64,000 bases of DNA, taken from positions 1 to 64,000 of the forward strand of contig JAXDFZ010000011.1 in the NCBI GenBank assembly GCA_034665305.1, read 5' to 3'. Position 1 is the first letter of the stretch, and every line of letters starts with the position of its first letter. A model generated the notes under the pieces. That model was not told where the DNA came from. It searched no databases and saw nothing but the letters and a program-made list of their open reading frames with translations. This document shows, piece after piece, positions 1-9,359 of the stretch. Source of the DNA: DASXRU01 sp034665305. Lineage in GTDB: Bacteria; Acidobacteriota; Blastocatellia; Pyrinomonadales; Pyrinomonadaceae. Both the position numbers and the translations under genes were made by a program.

Positions 1-60
1 TGGCCGCCCCCTTTTGTCCTTACTTCTCAAGGTGCCGCGACGATCACAAGGGGGCGGCCA
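1..60. repeat. Long inverted repeat at the window edge
   Basis: Two perfect 13-base arms, TGGCCGCCCCCTT at 1-13 and its complement ending at 60, are separated by about 34 bases. The hairpin lies just downstream of the stop codon of the large minus-strand kinase, so it may help end that transcript. There is no clean U-tract, so it is called as a repeat and not a terminator. Confidence 0.6.
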
Positions 61-78
61 CGGAGTGCCGCCCCTCCA

Positions 79-3000
79 TCAACCTTCTTCCTGCCGGTAT
101 AGCCAGACCCGCAACAACGACAGCAGTTGATCGATGTCCAGCGGCTTCGAGATGTAGTCTGACGCGCCCACGGCGAGGCAGTGATCTCGATCGGCCTTCA
201 TGGCTTTCGCCGTCAGCGCGATGATCGGAAGGTGCTGGAACTCTTCCATCTGCCGAATTGCGGTGATGGCTTCATAGCCATCCATTTCCGGCATCATGAT
301 GTCCATCAGCACCGCTTCCACACCGGGAGTCGCCCGCAGGAGGTCGATTCCTTCCTGACCGTTTTCGGCGTGGACCACCTCCATGTTATGCGCTTCCAGG
401 GCACTGGTTAGCGCGAAAATATTTCGCACGTCATCATCGACGACCAGGACCTTGCGGCCTGCCAGCACCGGATCGCTGCGATGGAATTTTTGCAGCATGC
501 GACGCTTCGGTTCCGGCAGGTTCGCTTCCACGCGATGGAGGAACAGCGCCGTTTCCGCCAGCAACCGTTCTGGCGAAGATGCTTCCTTGACGATAATCGC
601 ATCCGCGACTTTCTTCAGATGCAATTCCTCTTTCCGCGTCAGTTCTTTACCCGTGTAAATGATGATGGGCAGATCGTAGCGGCCTAGATCGGTCTGCAGT
701 TTCTCGATCAATTCAAAGCCCGACATGTCGGGCAGTCGCAGATCCAACACCATGCAATCGAAGCGATCGTCTTTCAGTGCCGACAACGCTTCCTGCCCGG
801 TGGCGACGGCCGTGGTGTGCACATCGCCGTTGCCAATTAACTCGACGACGCTCATGCGTTGCACGTCGTCGTCTTCCACCACAAGTAGTTTTCGCACGCG
901 CCGTTCAGCGAAGTCCCGGATATCGTCAAAGGCCCGGCCGAGGTCTTCATGCGTGACAGGCTTTTGCACGTGGTTGAAAGCGCCTTGCTTCAACGCTCGC
1001 TGGCGTTCCTCTTCAACTGTGATGATGTGCACCGGGATATGGCTGGTGTCCGGATCGTGCTTCAAGCGATCCAGCACTTGCCAACCATCGCGATCGGGAA
1101 GGCGAATGTCGAGTGTGATGGCTGATGGTTTGTATTTGCGGGCCAGTGCCAGCGCCGATGTTCCGCTAGTCGCCACCACGCCTTTAAACTCTTTCTCGCG
1201 CGCCAGGTCCAGCAGAATACCGGCAAAGCTAATATCATCCTCAACAATCAGCACCACGCGGTCGCCCGTCTGAATGTCGTGACGATCGTCGTCGATGGCC
1301 GCCGATTCGCTCGCGAGCAACGCCATGGCTTCACTGTCGAACGTCTCAATCGGCGTCCAGGCAGCTTCCGCTGCCTTAACGTCGGCCTTCGGCCTGGCTG
1401 AGTGATTCGACGGTGCGGTCGTCGCGCCCGCGGGCACGTAGTTCCGCGGCAGGTAGAACGTAAACGTGCTGCCTTCACCGGGTGTCGAAATCATTCGTAT
1501 CTCGCCACCAAGCAGGCGCGCGATTTCACGGCTAATCGATAATCCCAGACCAGTGCCGCCATATTTACGGCTGGTGGTTCCATCGGCCTGTTGAAACGGT
1601 TCGAAAATGATTCGCTGCTTCTCAGCGGGAATGCCGATGCCGGTGTCCTTCACGGAAAACGCCAGCACCTGTCCCGAGCGATTCAGCGATTCCAGGTGGT
1701 AAGTCTCATCCGGCGCCGCCGGTGCAATGTTGAGAGAGACCTTGCCCTCTTCCGTAAACTTGAACGCATTCGAAAGCAGGTTCATCAGGATCTGTTGCAC
1801 CCGTTTGTCGTCTGTGCGCAGCGTGGGCTGCATGTTTTCCGCGAGGTTGACGTCGAATTCGAGATTTTTGTCTTTTGCGAGTTGGTGGAAACTGCGTTCC
1901 AACTGCGCCGTCATGTCGGCGATGGAAACTTCGGAAACTTCGATTCCCATCATGCCGGATTCGATCTTCGAAAGGTCGAGGATGTCGTTAATCAGCGAGA
2001 GCAGATCGGATCCTGACGAATGAATCGTCTCGGCGAACTGGACCTGTTTCTCGGTCAGGTTCTCGTCGTTGTTTTCCGCGAGCTGTCGCGAAAGGATCAG
2101 CATGCTGTTGAGAGGCGTGCGCAACTCGTGAGACATGTTGGCCAGGAACTCTGACTTGTATTTGGAAGTAAGCGCCAGTTGCTCTGCCTTTTCTTCCATC
2201 TCCCAGCGCGCTTCCTCGACTTCGCGGTTCTTAGCTTCGACTTCCGCTTTTTGCCGGGCGAGCAACGCCGCTTTCTCCTGCAGTTCTTCGTTGGTCTGCT
2301 GCAGTTCTTCCTGCTGGCTCTTCAGCAGTTCCTCCGACTCGCGCAAAGATTCGGCCTGTTGTTCCAGTTGTTCGTTGGTTTTCTTCAGCTCATCCTGCTG
2401 GCTCTGTAGTTCGGCCGCTAAGGATTGTGATTGCTGCAGCAAATCTTCCGTCCTCGTGTTCGCGGCGATGGTGTTCAGCACGATGCCGATGCTTTCCGTT
2501 AACTGATCGAGGAAGGTGAGGTGCGTGTCGCTGAAGGTCTGGAAGGTGGAAAGCTCGATCACCGCCTTCACGTCGCCTTCGAACAAGACCGGCAGCACCA
2601 CGATGTTGTTGGGAGGCGCTTCACCTAATCCGGACGAGACGTGGACGTAGTTGTTGGGCACGTTCGTTACCAGAATACGTTCGCGTTCCACCGTGCATTG
2701 GCCCACCAGCCCTTCTCCGGGACGAAACTCATTAGCCAGGTTCTTGCGTTTCTTGTACGCGTAACCGCCCAGCAGTTTCATCATCGCTTCGCCGTTGTCG
2801 CTTTCATTCACATAGAAGACGCCCTGTTGCGCTTCGACCAACGGCGCTAGTTCCGACAACACCATCTGGGCCACCGTCGTCATGTCGCGTTGGCCCTGCA
2901 GCATGCGGGTAAAGCGAGCCAGGTTGGTTTTCAACCAATCCTGCTCCATGTTTTTCTGCGTGGTGTCTTTGAGATTGAGGATCATCTCGTTGATGTTGTC

Positions 3001-5907
3001 TTTCAGCGCCGCCACTTCACCCTGCGCTCCGACCGTGATTGATCGCGTCAGGTCGCCCTTGGTCACCGCCGTGGAAACTTCGGCGATCGCGCGGACCTGC
3101 GTGGTCAGGTTGGCAGCCAAACCATTTACGTTGTCAGTCAGATCGCGCCACGTGCCGGCGGCGCCAGGTACGTTGGCCTGACCGCCGAGTTTCCCTTCGA
3201 CGCCCACCTCGCGGGCCACCGAAGTTACCTGATCGGCAAAGGTCGCAAGCGTGTCGGTCATGTTGTTGATTGTGTCCGCGAGCTCGGCGATTTCGCCTTT
3301 CGCTTCCACCGTCAGTTTGCGTTCCAGGTCCCCGTTCGCGACGGCGGTAACGACGCGAGCGATACCGCGCACCTGGTCCGTCAAGTTGCTGGCCATCGAA
3401 TTCACGTTGTCCGTCAGGTCTTTCCACGTACCGGCGACGCCGCGCACATCGGCCTGGCCGCCGAGTTTTCCTTCGGTACCTACTTCGCGGGCGACGCGCG
3501 TAACTTCCGACGCAAACGAATTCAACTGGTCCACCATCGTGTTGATGGTGTTCTTCAACTCCAGGATTTCGCCCTTCACGTCCACCGTGATCTTTTTGGA
3601 AAGGTCGCCGTTCGCCACCGCGGTAGTGACGTCTGCGATGTTACGAACCTGGCCCGTCAAGTTGCTGGCCATCGAATTCACGTTATCCGTCAGGTCTTTC
3701 CACGTACCGGCGACGCCGCGCACATCGGCCTGGCCGCCGAGTTTTCCTTCGGTACCTACTTCGCGGGCCACGCGGGTAACTTCCGATGCGAACGAGTTCA
3801 ACTGGTCCACCATCGTGTTGATGGTGTTCTTCAACTCGAGAATTTCGCCTTTCACGTCCACCGTGATTTTCTTGGAAAGGTCGCCGTTCGCCACGGCGGT
3901 GGTTACTTCGGCGATGTTACGCACCTGGCCCGTCAGGTTGCCGGCCATGAAATTCACGTTGTCGGTCAAATCTTTCCAGGTTCCGGCAACACCCATCACC
4001 TGGGCCTGACCGCCCAGACGTCCTTCGGTACCGACCTCGCGGGCGACGCGCGTCACTTCCGACGCAAACGAACTGAGCTGGTCCACCATCGTGTTGATGG
4101 TGTTCTTCAGTTCGAGAATCTCGCCCTTCACGTCCACCGTGATTTTCTTGGAAAGGTCGCCGTTCGCCACCGCGGTGGTTACTTCGGCGATGTTGCGGAC
4201 CTGGCCGGTAAGGTTTCCGGCCATCGAGTTCACACTGTCCGTCAGGTCCTTCCACGTTCCGGCCACGCCGCGCACATCGGCCTGGCCACCCAGTTCGCCC
4301 TCGGTACCTACTTCACGCGCCACGCGCGTAACTTCCGAAGCGAATCCGTTTAGCTGATCCACCATCGTGTTGATGGTGTTTTTCAACTCCAGGATTTCAC
4401 CCTTCACATCTACCGTGATCTTTTTGGAAAGGTCGCCGTTGGCCACGGCCGTCGTTACTTCCGCGATGTTGCGCACCTGACCGGTCAGATTACCGGCCAT
4501 CAGGTTCACGCTGTCGGTCAAATCTTTCCAGGTGCCGGCGACGCCTTTCACATCCGCCTGGCCCCCGAGTTTTCCTTCCGAACCCACTTCGCGCGCCACG
4601 CGCGTAACTTCCGAGGCAAACCCGTTTAGTTGGTCCACCATCGTGTTGATAGTGTCTTTCAGTTCGAGAATCTCGCCCTTCACGTCCACCGTGATCTTTT
4701 TGGAAAGGTCGCCGTTCGCCACAGCGGTGGTGACTTCGGCGATGTTACGAACCTGGCCGGTCAGGTTGCCGGCCATGAAATTCACGTTGTCGGTCAAATC
4801 TTTCCAGGTTCCGGCGACGCCGATAACCTGCGCCTGGCCGCCGAGTTTTCCTTCGGTACCTACTTCGCGGGCCACGCGGGTAACTTCCGATGCGAACGAG
4901 TTCAACTGGTCCACCATCGTGTTGATGGTGTTCTTCAACTCCAGGATTTCGCCCTTCACGTCCACCGTGATTTTTTTGGAAAGGTCGCCGTTCGCCACCG
5001 CGGTAGTGACGTCTGCGATGTTCCGAACCTGGCCCGTCAAGTTACTGGCCATCGAATTCACGTTGTCCGTCAGGTCCTTCCACGTACCGGCGACGCCGCG
5101 CACATCGGCCTGGCCGCCGAGTTTTCCTTCGGTACCTACTTCGCGGGCTACGCGGGTAACTTCCGATGCGAACGAGTTCAACTGGTCCACCATCGTGTTG
5201 ATGGTGTTCTTCAACTCCAGAATTTCGCCCTTCACGTCCACCGTGATTTTCTTGGAAAGGTCGCCGTTCGCCACGGCGGTGGTGACTTCGGCGATGTTGC
5301 GCACCTGGCTCGTCAGATTGCTGGCCATGGAGTTCACGCTATCGGTCAGGTCCTTCCACGTGCCGGCCACGCCTTTAACGCGGGCCTCGCCGCCCAGTTT
5401 TCCTTCGGTACCGACCTCGCGGGCGACGCGCGTAACTTCTGACGCAAACGAACTCAACTGGTCCACCATGGAATTAACGATCTTCACAGTGCGCAGGAAT
5501 TCGCCCTTCAGGGGCCTTTCGTCAACCTGTAACGCCATCCGCTCTGACAGATCCCCGTTGGCCACTGCGCCGATCACGCGGGCCATTTCGCTGGTCGGCC
5601 GGGCCATGTCATCGATTAGCAGATTGGTGGAATCAACCAGGCGCAACCATGAACCCGAAGCCGCGGGGACTGCTGCGCGATGATTGATCTTTCCTTCTTT
5701 GCCCACGACGCGGCTGACGCGTTCAACTTCCTTCGTGGTCCGGTCGCTCAGCTCGATGATGTCGTTGAAGGTGTCGGCGATCTTGCCGGCCTCGCCCGTC
5801 CATTCGCCGGGCAGGCGGACCGAGAAGTCGCCTTTCTTAAAAGCAACGAGGGCTTTTAGTAACAACTTGGTGTTCAGGGAATCTTTTGCCAGGGTTTGAG
5901 TTCGCAT
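79..5907 (-). CDS. Giant HAMP-array hybrid histidine kinase with three receiver domains
   Basis: The 1,942-residue protein has no signal peptide or membrane segment, so it should be cytosolic. Domain order: about ten HAMP-type units (residues 1-980), a GAF-like domain (about 1000-1145), a Gln/Glu-rich coiled coil (1150-1250), HisKA with the H-box SHELRTPLNS (His about 1259), HATPase_c with the DTGIGIP and GGTGLGLSI boxes, and three receiver domains with phosphoacceptor Asp near 1597 (LDIRLPD), 1719 (LDLRLPD) and 1868 (MDIMMPE). The architecture resembles fungal group III (Nik1/Os-1) kinases and their bacterial relatives, where HAMP arrays transmit osmotic or other stress signals. The output is unknown because no partner regulator lies next to it. 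The start is ATG at 5907, with no better candidate upstream. Family call is firm; the stimulus is inference. Confidence 0.95.
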   Translation of the reverse strand: MRTQTLAKDSLNTKLLLKALVAFKKGDFSVRLPGEWTGEAGKIADTFNDIIELSDRTTKEVERVSRVVGKEGKINHRAAVPAASGSWLRLVDSTNLLIDDMARPTSEMARVIGAVANGDLSERMALQVDERPLKGEFLRTVKIVNSMVDQLSSFASEVTRVAREVGTEGKLGGEARVKGVAGTWKDLTDSVNSMASNLTSQVRNIAEVTTAVANGDLSKKITVDVKGEILELKNTINTMVDQLNSFASEVTRVAREVGTEGKLGGQADVRGVAGTWKDLTDNVNSMASNLTGQVRNIADVTTAVANGDLSKKITVDVKGEILELKNTINTMVDQLNSFASEVTRVAREVGTEGKLGGQAQVIGVAGTWKDLTDNVNFMAGNLTGQVRNIAEVTTAVANGDLSKKITVDVKGEILELKDTINTMVDQLNGFASEVTRVAREVGSEGKLGGQADVKGVAGTWKDLTDSVNLMAGNLTGQVRNIAEVTTAVANGDLSKKITVDVKGEILELKNTINTMVDQLNGFASEVTRVAREVGTEGELGGQADVRGVAGTWKDLTDSVNSMAGNLTGQVRNIAEVTTAVANGDLSKKITVDVKGEILELKNTINTMVDQLSSFASEVTRVAREVGTEGRLGGQAQVMGVAGTWKDLTDNVNFMAGNLTGQVRNIAEVTTAVANGDLSKKITVDVKGEILELKNTINTMVDQLNSFASEVTRVAREVGTEGKLGGQADVRGVAGTWKDLTDNVNSMASNLTGQVRNIADVTTAVANGDLSKKITVDVKGEILELKNTINTMVDQLNSFASEVTRVAREVGTEGKLGGQADVRGVAGTWKDLTDNVNSMASNLTDQVRGIARVVTAVANGDLERKLTVEAKGEIAELADTINNMTDTLATFADQVTSVAREVGVEGKLGGQANVPGAAGTWRDLTDNVNGLAANLTTQVRAIAEVSTAVTKGDLTRSITVGAQGEVAALKDNINEMILNLKDTTQKNMEQDWLKTNLARFTRMLQGQRDMTTVAQMVLSELAPLVEAQQGVFYVNESDNGEAMMKLLGGYAYKKRKNLANEFRPGEGLVGQCTVERERILVTNVPNNYVHVSSGLGEAPPNNIVVLPVLFEGDVKAVIELSTFQTFSDTHLTFLDQLTESIGIVLNTIAANTRTEDLLQQSQSLAAELQSQQDELKKTNEQLEQQAESLRESEELLKSQQEELQQTNEELQEKAALLARQKAEVEAKNREVEEARWEMEEKAEQLALTSKYKSEFLANMSHELRTPLNSMLILSRQLAENNDENLTEKQVQFAETIHSSGSDLLSLINDILDLSKIESGMMGIEVSEVSIADMTAQLERSFHQLAKDKNLEFDVNLAENMQPTLRTDDKRVQQILMNLLSNAFKFTEEGKVSLNIAPAAPDETYHLESLNRSGQVLAFSVKDTGIGIPAEKQRIIFEPFQQADGTTSRKYGGTGLGLSISREIARLLGGEIRMISTPGEGSTFTFYLPRNYVPAGATTAPSNHSARPKADVKAAEAAWTPIETFDSEAMALLASESAAIDDDRHDIQTGDRVVLIVEDDISFAGILLDLAREKEFKGVVATSGTSALALARKYKPSAITLDIRLPDRDGWQVLDRLKHDPDTSHIPVHIITVEEERQRALKQGAFNHVQKPVTHEDLGRAFDDIRDFAERRVRKLLVVEDDDVQRMSVVELIGNGDVHTTAVATGQEALSALKDDRFDCMVLDLRLPDMSGFELIEKLQTDLGRYDLPIIIYTGKELTRKEELHLKKVADAIIVKEASSPERLLAETALFLHRVEANLPEPKRRMLQKFHRSDPVLAGRKVLVVDDDVRNIFALTSALEAHNMEVVHAENGQEGIDLLRATPGVEAVLMDIMMPEMDGYEAITAIRQMEEFQHLPIIALTAKAMKADRDHCLAVGASDYISKPLDIDQLLSLLRVWLYRQEEG
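3384..5316 (-). repeat. Tandem 276-bp repeat encoding seven near-identical HAMP units
   Basis: Seven consecutive 92-codon units (from TSQVRNIAEV at about residue 198 to about residue 841) differ at only a few residues each. Typical differences are ADVRG, AQVIG, AQVMG or ADVKG at one site, and SMAS, FMAG or LMAG at another. Diverged units lie on both sides. The span of about 1,932 bp equals 7 x 276. Near identity at DNA level points to recent duplication or gene conversion within the gene, and to a region where unit number may vary or be misassembled. Confidence 0.9.
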
Positions 5908-6167
5908 TGTTTCCTTCCAGGTTTGCTAAGAATCTGAGAGAGGTCGTGCGCTGAATCATTGCCCCGCAAGCACAGAAAAGCGCCAGCAGAGCTGCCATCG
6001 GGTCGGGGGGACCTTTGGGCATCAAACCAGGGGAGTCTGAATAAGGGGGAAGCAGAAACATCCACGTAATAGAAGGGTTTCGGCTCGTAGATATTTATAC
6101 CGAGCTTACAAAAATATGTAAACCCTTTTCACAGCGACCCTCCACCGAGCGAAAAGCACTTTGAACA

Positions 6168-6271
6168 TCGGTTTTTCTCCCTCTCCGCAACCAGAGAGGG
6201 GTTAGGGGAGAAGTTGGCCGCACGCGAAACCCCACCCCCACCCCCTCCCAATTTTCCGGGAGGGGCAGACA
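6168..6271 (-). repeat. Dispersed GC-rich intergenic repeat, copy 1
   Basis: The stretch 5908-6325 holds no gene. It contains a pyrimidine-rich palindromic segment (ctccctctccgcaaccagag ... attttccgggaggggcag). Its reverse complement matches 53313-53412, including the shared blocks gggggtggggtttcgcg, cggagaggg and accgat. No reading frame is present. The rest of the interval shows nothing I can name. Confidence 0.65.
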
Positions 6272-6325
6272 CATCACCAGTCCGATGTTGTGAAACGCTC
6301 ACGATTTGGGTAGCATTCGCGTCCC

Positions 6326-7654
6326 ATGACTAACAAAACTGAACCAATGTCCGGGAAGGAGATCGTCGATCTCTGCCGCCGGCACACGCTCTTTGAATGG
6401 TCCGCGCAGGCCGCGGTCGATCCCATTCCCGTCGCCGGCGCGAAGGGAGTTTACTTCTGGACGCCGGAAGGCAAGCGCTACATCGATTTCAATAGCCAGT
6501 TGATGTGCGTGAACATCGGCCACGGCGATGAACGCGTTATCCGGGCGATTCAGGAGCAGGCCGCGACGCTCGCTTACGCCAATCCGTTCATGGCTACGGA
6601 AGTGCGTGCGCGCCTCAGCGTAAAGCTCGCAGAGCTAACGCCCGGCGACATCGACGCTTTCTTCTTTACCAACGGTGGCGCCGAAGCAAACGAAAACGCC
6701 ATCCGTATCGCGCGAATGTTTACGGGCCGTCACAAGATTGGGGCGCGGTACCGCTCGTATCATGGTGGGACGGCCGGCGCGCTGACACTGACCGGCGATC
6801 CGCGTCGTTGGGCGGCTGAGCCGGGCATTCCGGGAGTCTTTCGCATTCCGGATTTTTATCATGGCATCCAAAAAGGTTCGGACACCGCTGAAGAGGTCCT
6901 GGCGCGCACCGAAGAGATATTGGAACTCGAGGGCGCAAAGACAGTCGCCGCGCTGATCGTAGAGCCCGTGGTGGGAACCAACGGAATTCTGATTCCGCCT
7001 GACGGCTACATGCAGGGTTTGCGCGCGCTGTGCGACAAGTACGGCATTCTCTTAATCGCTGACGAGGTGATGGCGGGCTTTGGCCGCACCGGCGAATGGT
7101 TTTCAGTGGACCATTGGAAAGTCGTCCCCGATCTGATCTCCATGGCCAAAGGTCTGACCAGCGCCTATGTGCAACTTGGCGCAGTCGGCATGCGAAGGCA
7201 GATCGCGGACCACTTCGACAAAAATGTGTTCTATGGCGGTCTCACTTACAACAGCCATCCCCTCGCTTGCGCGGCGGCTCTGGCAACGATCGCAGTGTAT
7301 GAAGAAGACAATTTGATCGAAAAAGCGCGCAACATGGGAACCATGATGCGGGGCCTGTTGGAAGATCTGGAGCAGCGTCACCCTTCTGTGGGCACGACGC
7401 GCAACATCGGCCTGTTCGGAATCGTCGAGCTGGTGCGCAATCGCCAGACGCGCGAGCCGATGGCGCCTTTCAACGGCGCCTCGCCCGAGATGCAAGCACT
7501 CGGCAAGTTCTTCCGGCAGGAAGGCCTCTACACCTTCGTGCGTTGGAACACGTTCTTTACCAACCCACCGTTGTGCATCACCGAAGCAGAAATGCGCGAG
7601 GCATTCGCGATCATTGATAAGGGTTTGGAGATCACGGATCAGGCGGTTTCGTGA
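6326..7654 (+). CDS. Class III PLP aminotransferase (taurine/omega-amino acid type)
   Basis: A 442-residue fold-type I aminotransferase of the class III family, which moves an amino group from an omega-amino acid or amine to pyruvate or 2-oxoglutarate. Visible marks are FFTNGGAEANENAIR (PLP phosphate region), SYHGGT, the Asp of LLIADEVMAGFGRTG and the Schiff-base Lys about 275 in SMAKGLTSAY. Length is normal. The protein resembles taurine-pyruvate and beta-alanine-type aminotransferases more than acetylornithine ones, but substrate cannot be settled from sequence alone. ATG at 6326 is used; a second Met nine codons in (MSGKEI) is possible. It stands alone, with palindromic repeats on both sides. 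Confidence 0.9.
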   Translation: MTNKTEPMSGKEIVDLCRRHTLFEWSAQAAVDPIPVAGAKGVYFWTPEGKRYIDFNSQLMCVNIGHGDERVIRAIQEQAATLAYANPFMATEVRARLSVKLAELTPGDIDAFFFTNGGAEANENAIRIARMFTGRHKIGARYRSYHGGTAGALTLTGDPRRWAAEPGIPGVFRIPDFYHGIQKGSDTAEEVLARTEEILELEGAKTVAALIVEPVVGTNGILIPPDGYMQGLRALCDKYGILLIADEVMAGFGRTGEWFSVDHWKVVPDLISMAKGLTSAYVQLGAVGMRRQIADHFDKNVFYGGLTYNSHPLACAAALATIAVYEEDNLIEKARNMGTMMRGLLEDLEQRHPSVGTTRNIGLFGIVELVRNRQTREPMAPFNGASPEMQALGKFFRQEGLYTFVRWNTFFTNPPLCITEAEMREAFAIIDKGLEITDQAVS

Positions 7655-7681
7655 TTCTGGAGCCAAGGAGAGCAAGGAATA

Positions 7682-7785
7682 TTAGCCGCAGATTTACGCG
7701 GATGATTCAGATCTGAAAGTGAACTACTCAACCGTCGTGGGGTTCTTGTTCTGATCGGCTTTTATCTGTGTGAATCTGTGGCTAA
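7682..7785. repeat. Inverted-repeat intergenic element
   Basis: Arms at 7682-7703 (ttagccgcagatttacgcgg) and 7764-7785 (atctgtgtgaatctgtggct) are imperfect inverted copies about 60 bases apart. It lies between the aminotransferase gene and tRNA-Arg and has no coding potential. The motif resembles a class of intergenic palindromes I know from several phyla. Confidence 0.55.
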
Positions 7786-7791
7786 AACTTT

Positions 7792-7868
<77 letters not shown>

Positions 7869-7910
7869 ATTGGCGGAGTGACAAGATAGCATAGAGGCGC
7901 GGAAAATCCG

Positions 7911-8101
7911 TAAAGCCCGCGAAGCGACCGAACGCCCGCCGATCAGAATCTCTGATCCGTTACCGACCTGGAGTGAATCCCGTTTCCGCTATCGGCCGCT
8001 GCGCGGGCTCTGGATTATTTGACTGCGGTGATCCTGGGGTTCGCTTCGCTTCACCCCAGGCTTTACGCTTTCGCCCGCTATCGCGGGCTAGGCGGCTCCA
8101 A
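7911..8101. repeat. REP-like GC-rich palindromic cluster, copy 1
   Basis: The gap between tRNA-Arg and kdsD carries short palindromes built from cccgcgaagcg, ggttcgcttcgcttcacccc and cgcccgctatcgcgggc. The same words recur at 16756-17030 in the same order (gatcc.t.atcg...cgaatcccgtt...cgggctc.ggatta...ggttcgcttcgct.caccccaggcttta). This marks a dispersed non-coding repeat family. No gene is seen. Confidence 0.55.
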
Positions 8102-8189
8102 AGCCTCACTTGTCGACCAACCACCCTTCGGCGTATTCTCAAACGCCTTAAAATCAAAACCGATACTGACTCTCCAACTCTCCTGAACC

Positions 8190-9167
8190 ATGCCTGAACC
8201 TTTTGAGCAAATTGTCGCCCTGCTGAAGTTGGAGGCGCGCGCCATCGATGACGCGGTTGAGCGCCTACAGCGTGATCAGGTGGAGCGCGTACTGGAAATT
8301 CTGACAAGCTGCAAAGGCAAGGTCGTCCTGCTGGGCGTAGGCAAGTCGGGCATCATCGCGCAAAAGATTGCCGCCACGATGACCAGCAGCGGCACCGCGT
8401 CAATTTATCTGCATCCTTCCGACGCATTGCACGGCGGCCTCGGTATTGTTACTTCCGCAGACGTGGTGATGGCGTTGAGCAACAGTGGCGAGACCGACGA
8501 ACTAATTCAAATTCTACCTTATCTGAAGCAGCGCCAAGTTCCCATCATCGCGCTGGTGGGCAACATGAAGTCGACTTTGGCCCAGCGGGCCGACGCGGTG
8601 CTTGATGCGTCAGTGGACCAGGAAGCGTGTCCGCTGAACCTCGCGCCGACGACCAGCACGACCGTCGCCCTCGCGTTGGGTGATGCCCTCGCGATGACGT
8701 TGATGCAGGCAAAGGGTCTGACTTCGCAGGACTTCGCGCTAAACCATCCCGCCGGACAAATCGGCAAGCGACTGACGTTGCGTGTCGCGGATCTGATGCA
8801 CGGTGGAACTGAGAATCCAACGATCTCGATCGACGCGCCGTGGCTGGAAGTGATATCGGCAATTAGTAAATTCGGACTCGGCGCCGTCAATGTAATCGAC
8901 GGTGAAAGCCGTTTGGCCGGTATCGTCACGGACGGTGACTTGCGGCGCTCATTGCAGACGGCGAACTACGCTGACCTGCCGCACATCAAAAGCGCAGAGT
9001 TGATGACGCGCAATCCGGTCGTAGTCACGCCGGAGATGCTCGCTTATGACGCGTTGCGTTTGATGGAGGATCGGCCTTCACAGATTTCGGTGCTGCCCGT
9101 CGTCGATGGGGAGCGAGCTTGTGTCGGATTGATTCGCGTCCACGATATTGTCCGCAGCGGCTTGTGA
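8190..9167 (+). CDS. kdsD: KpsF/GutQ-type arabinose-5-phosphate isomerase
   Basis: The 325-residue protein should interconvert ribulose-5-phosphate and arabinose-5-phosphate, the first step towards KDO for lipopolysaccharide. It has an N-terminal SIS sugar-isomerase domain (about 35-170, with GVGKSGIIAQKIAATMTSSG and ALSNSGETDELI), then two CBS domains (about 205-325, with DLMHGGTENP and ELMTRNPVVV) as in the family. Length matches E. coli KdsD (about 328). The call fits with lpxC nearby. ATG at 8190 is used; no strong ribosome site is visible upstream, where repeat DNA is close. Confident for family; the role in KDO synthesis rather than capsule or gut metabolism is inferred from context. 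Confidence 0.93.
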   Translation: MPEPFEQIVALLKLEARAIDDAVERLQRDQVERVLEILTSCKGKVVLLGVGKSGIIAQKIAATMTSSGTASIYLHPSDALHGGLGIVTSADVVMALSNSGETDELIQILPYLKQRQVPIIALVGNMKSTLAQRADAVLDASVDQEACPLNLAPTTSTTVALALGDALAMTLMQAKGLTSQDFALNHPAGQIGKRLTLRVADLMHGGTENPTISIDAPWLEVISAISKFGLGAVNVIDGESRLAGIVTDGDLRRSLQTANYADLPHIKSAELMTRNPVVVTPEMLAYDALRLMEDRPSQISVLPVVDGERACVGLIRVHDIVRSGL

Positions 9168-9205
9168 GTCACGTCCTCTGTGAAAGAGATGAGTGAGTTT
9201 AAAAA

Positions 9206-9351
9206 TCTCATTAGCAGCGCACTGCAGTGCGGTGATCGAGATACATCATGTTTGATTAACCGTTTTAACGGTTTCGCGAAAAAACCTTTAAACGGTTGGA
9301 AGGTAATGTATTGCCCCTACCCCACCTGACTGAAGTCAGGTGCTAATGAGA
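9206..9351 (+). mobile_element. MITE-like 145-bp palindromic element, copy A
   Basis: Non-coding element with TCTCATTAG and its complement CTAATGAGA at the two ends. Internal hairpins are cgcactgcagtgcg, a paired AACCGTTTTAACGGTT module and cacctgactgaagtcaggtg. Copies with the same order lie at 11784-11925 (inverted) and 48523-48669 (same orientation). It ends nine bases before the start codon of the next gene. Confidence 0.75.
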
Positions 9352-9359
9352 ATCAGAAA

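Noticed and set aside
3384..5316. Possible CRISPR-like regular repeat
   Set aside because: The repeat unit is 276 bp, without unique spacers, and codes for HAMP domains in frame.
3251..5683. Long antisense frames opposite the HAMP array
   Set aside because: They repeat with the same 276-bp period as the array and are mirror frames of a strongly biased repeat, with no ribosome site.
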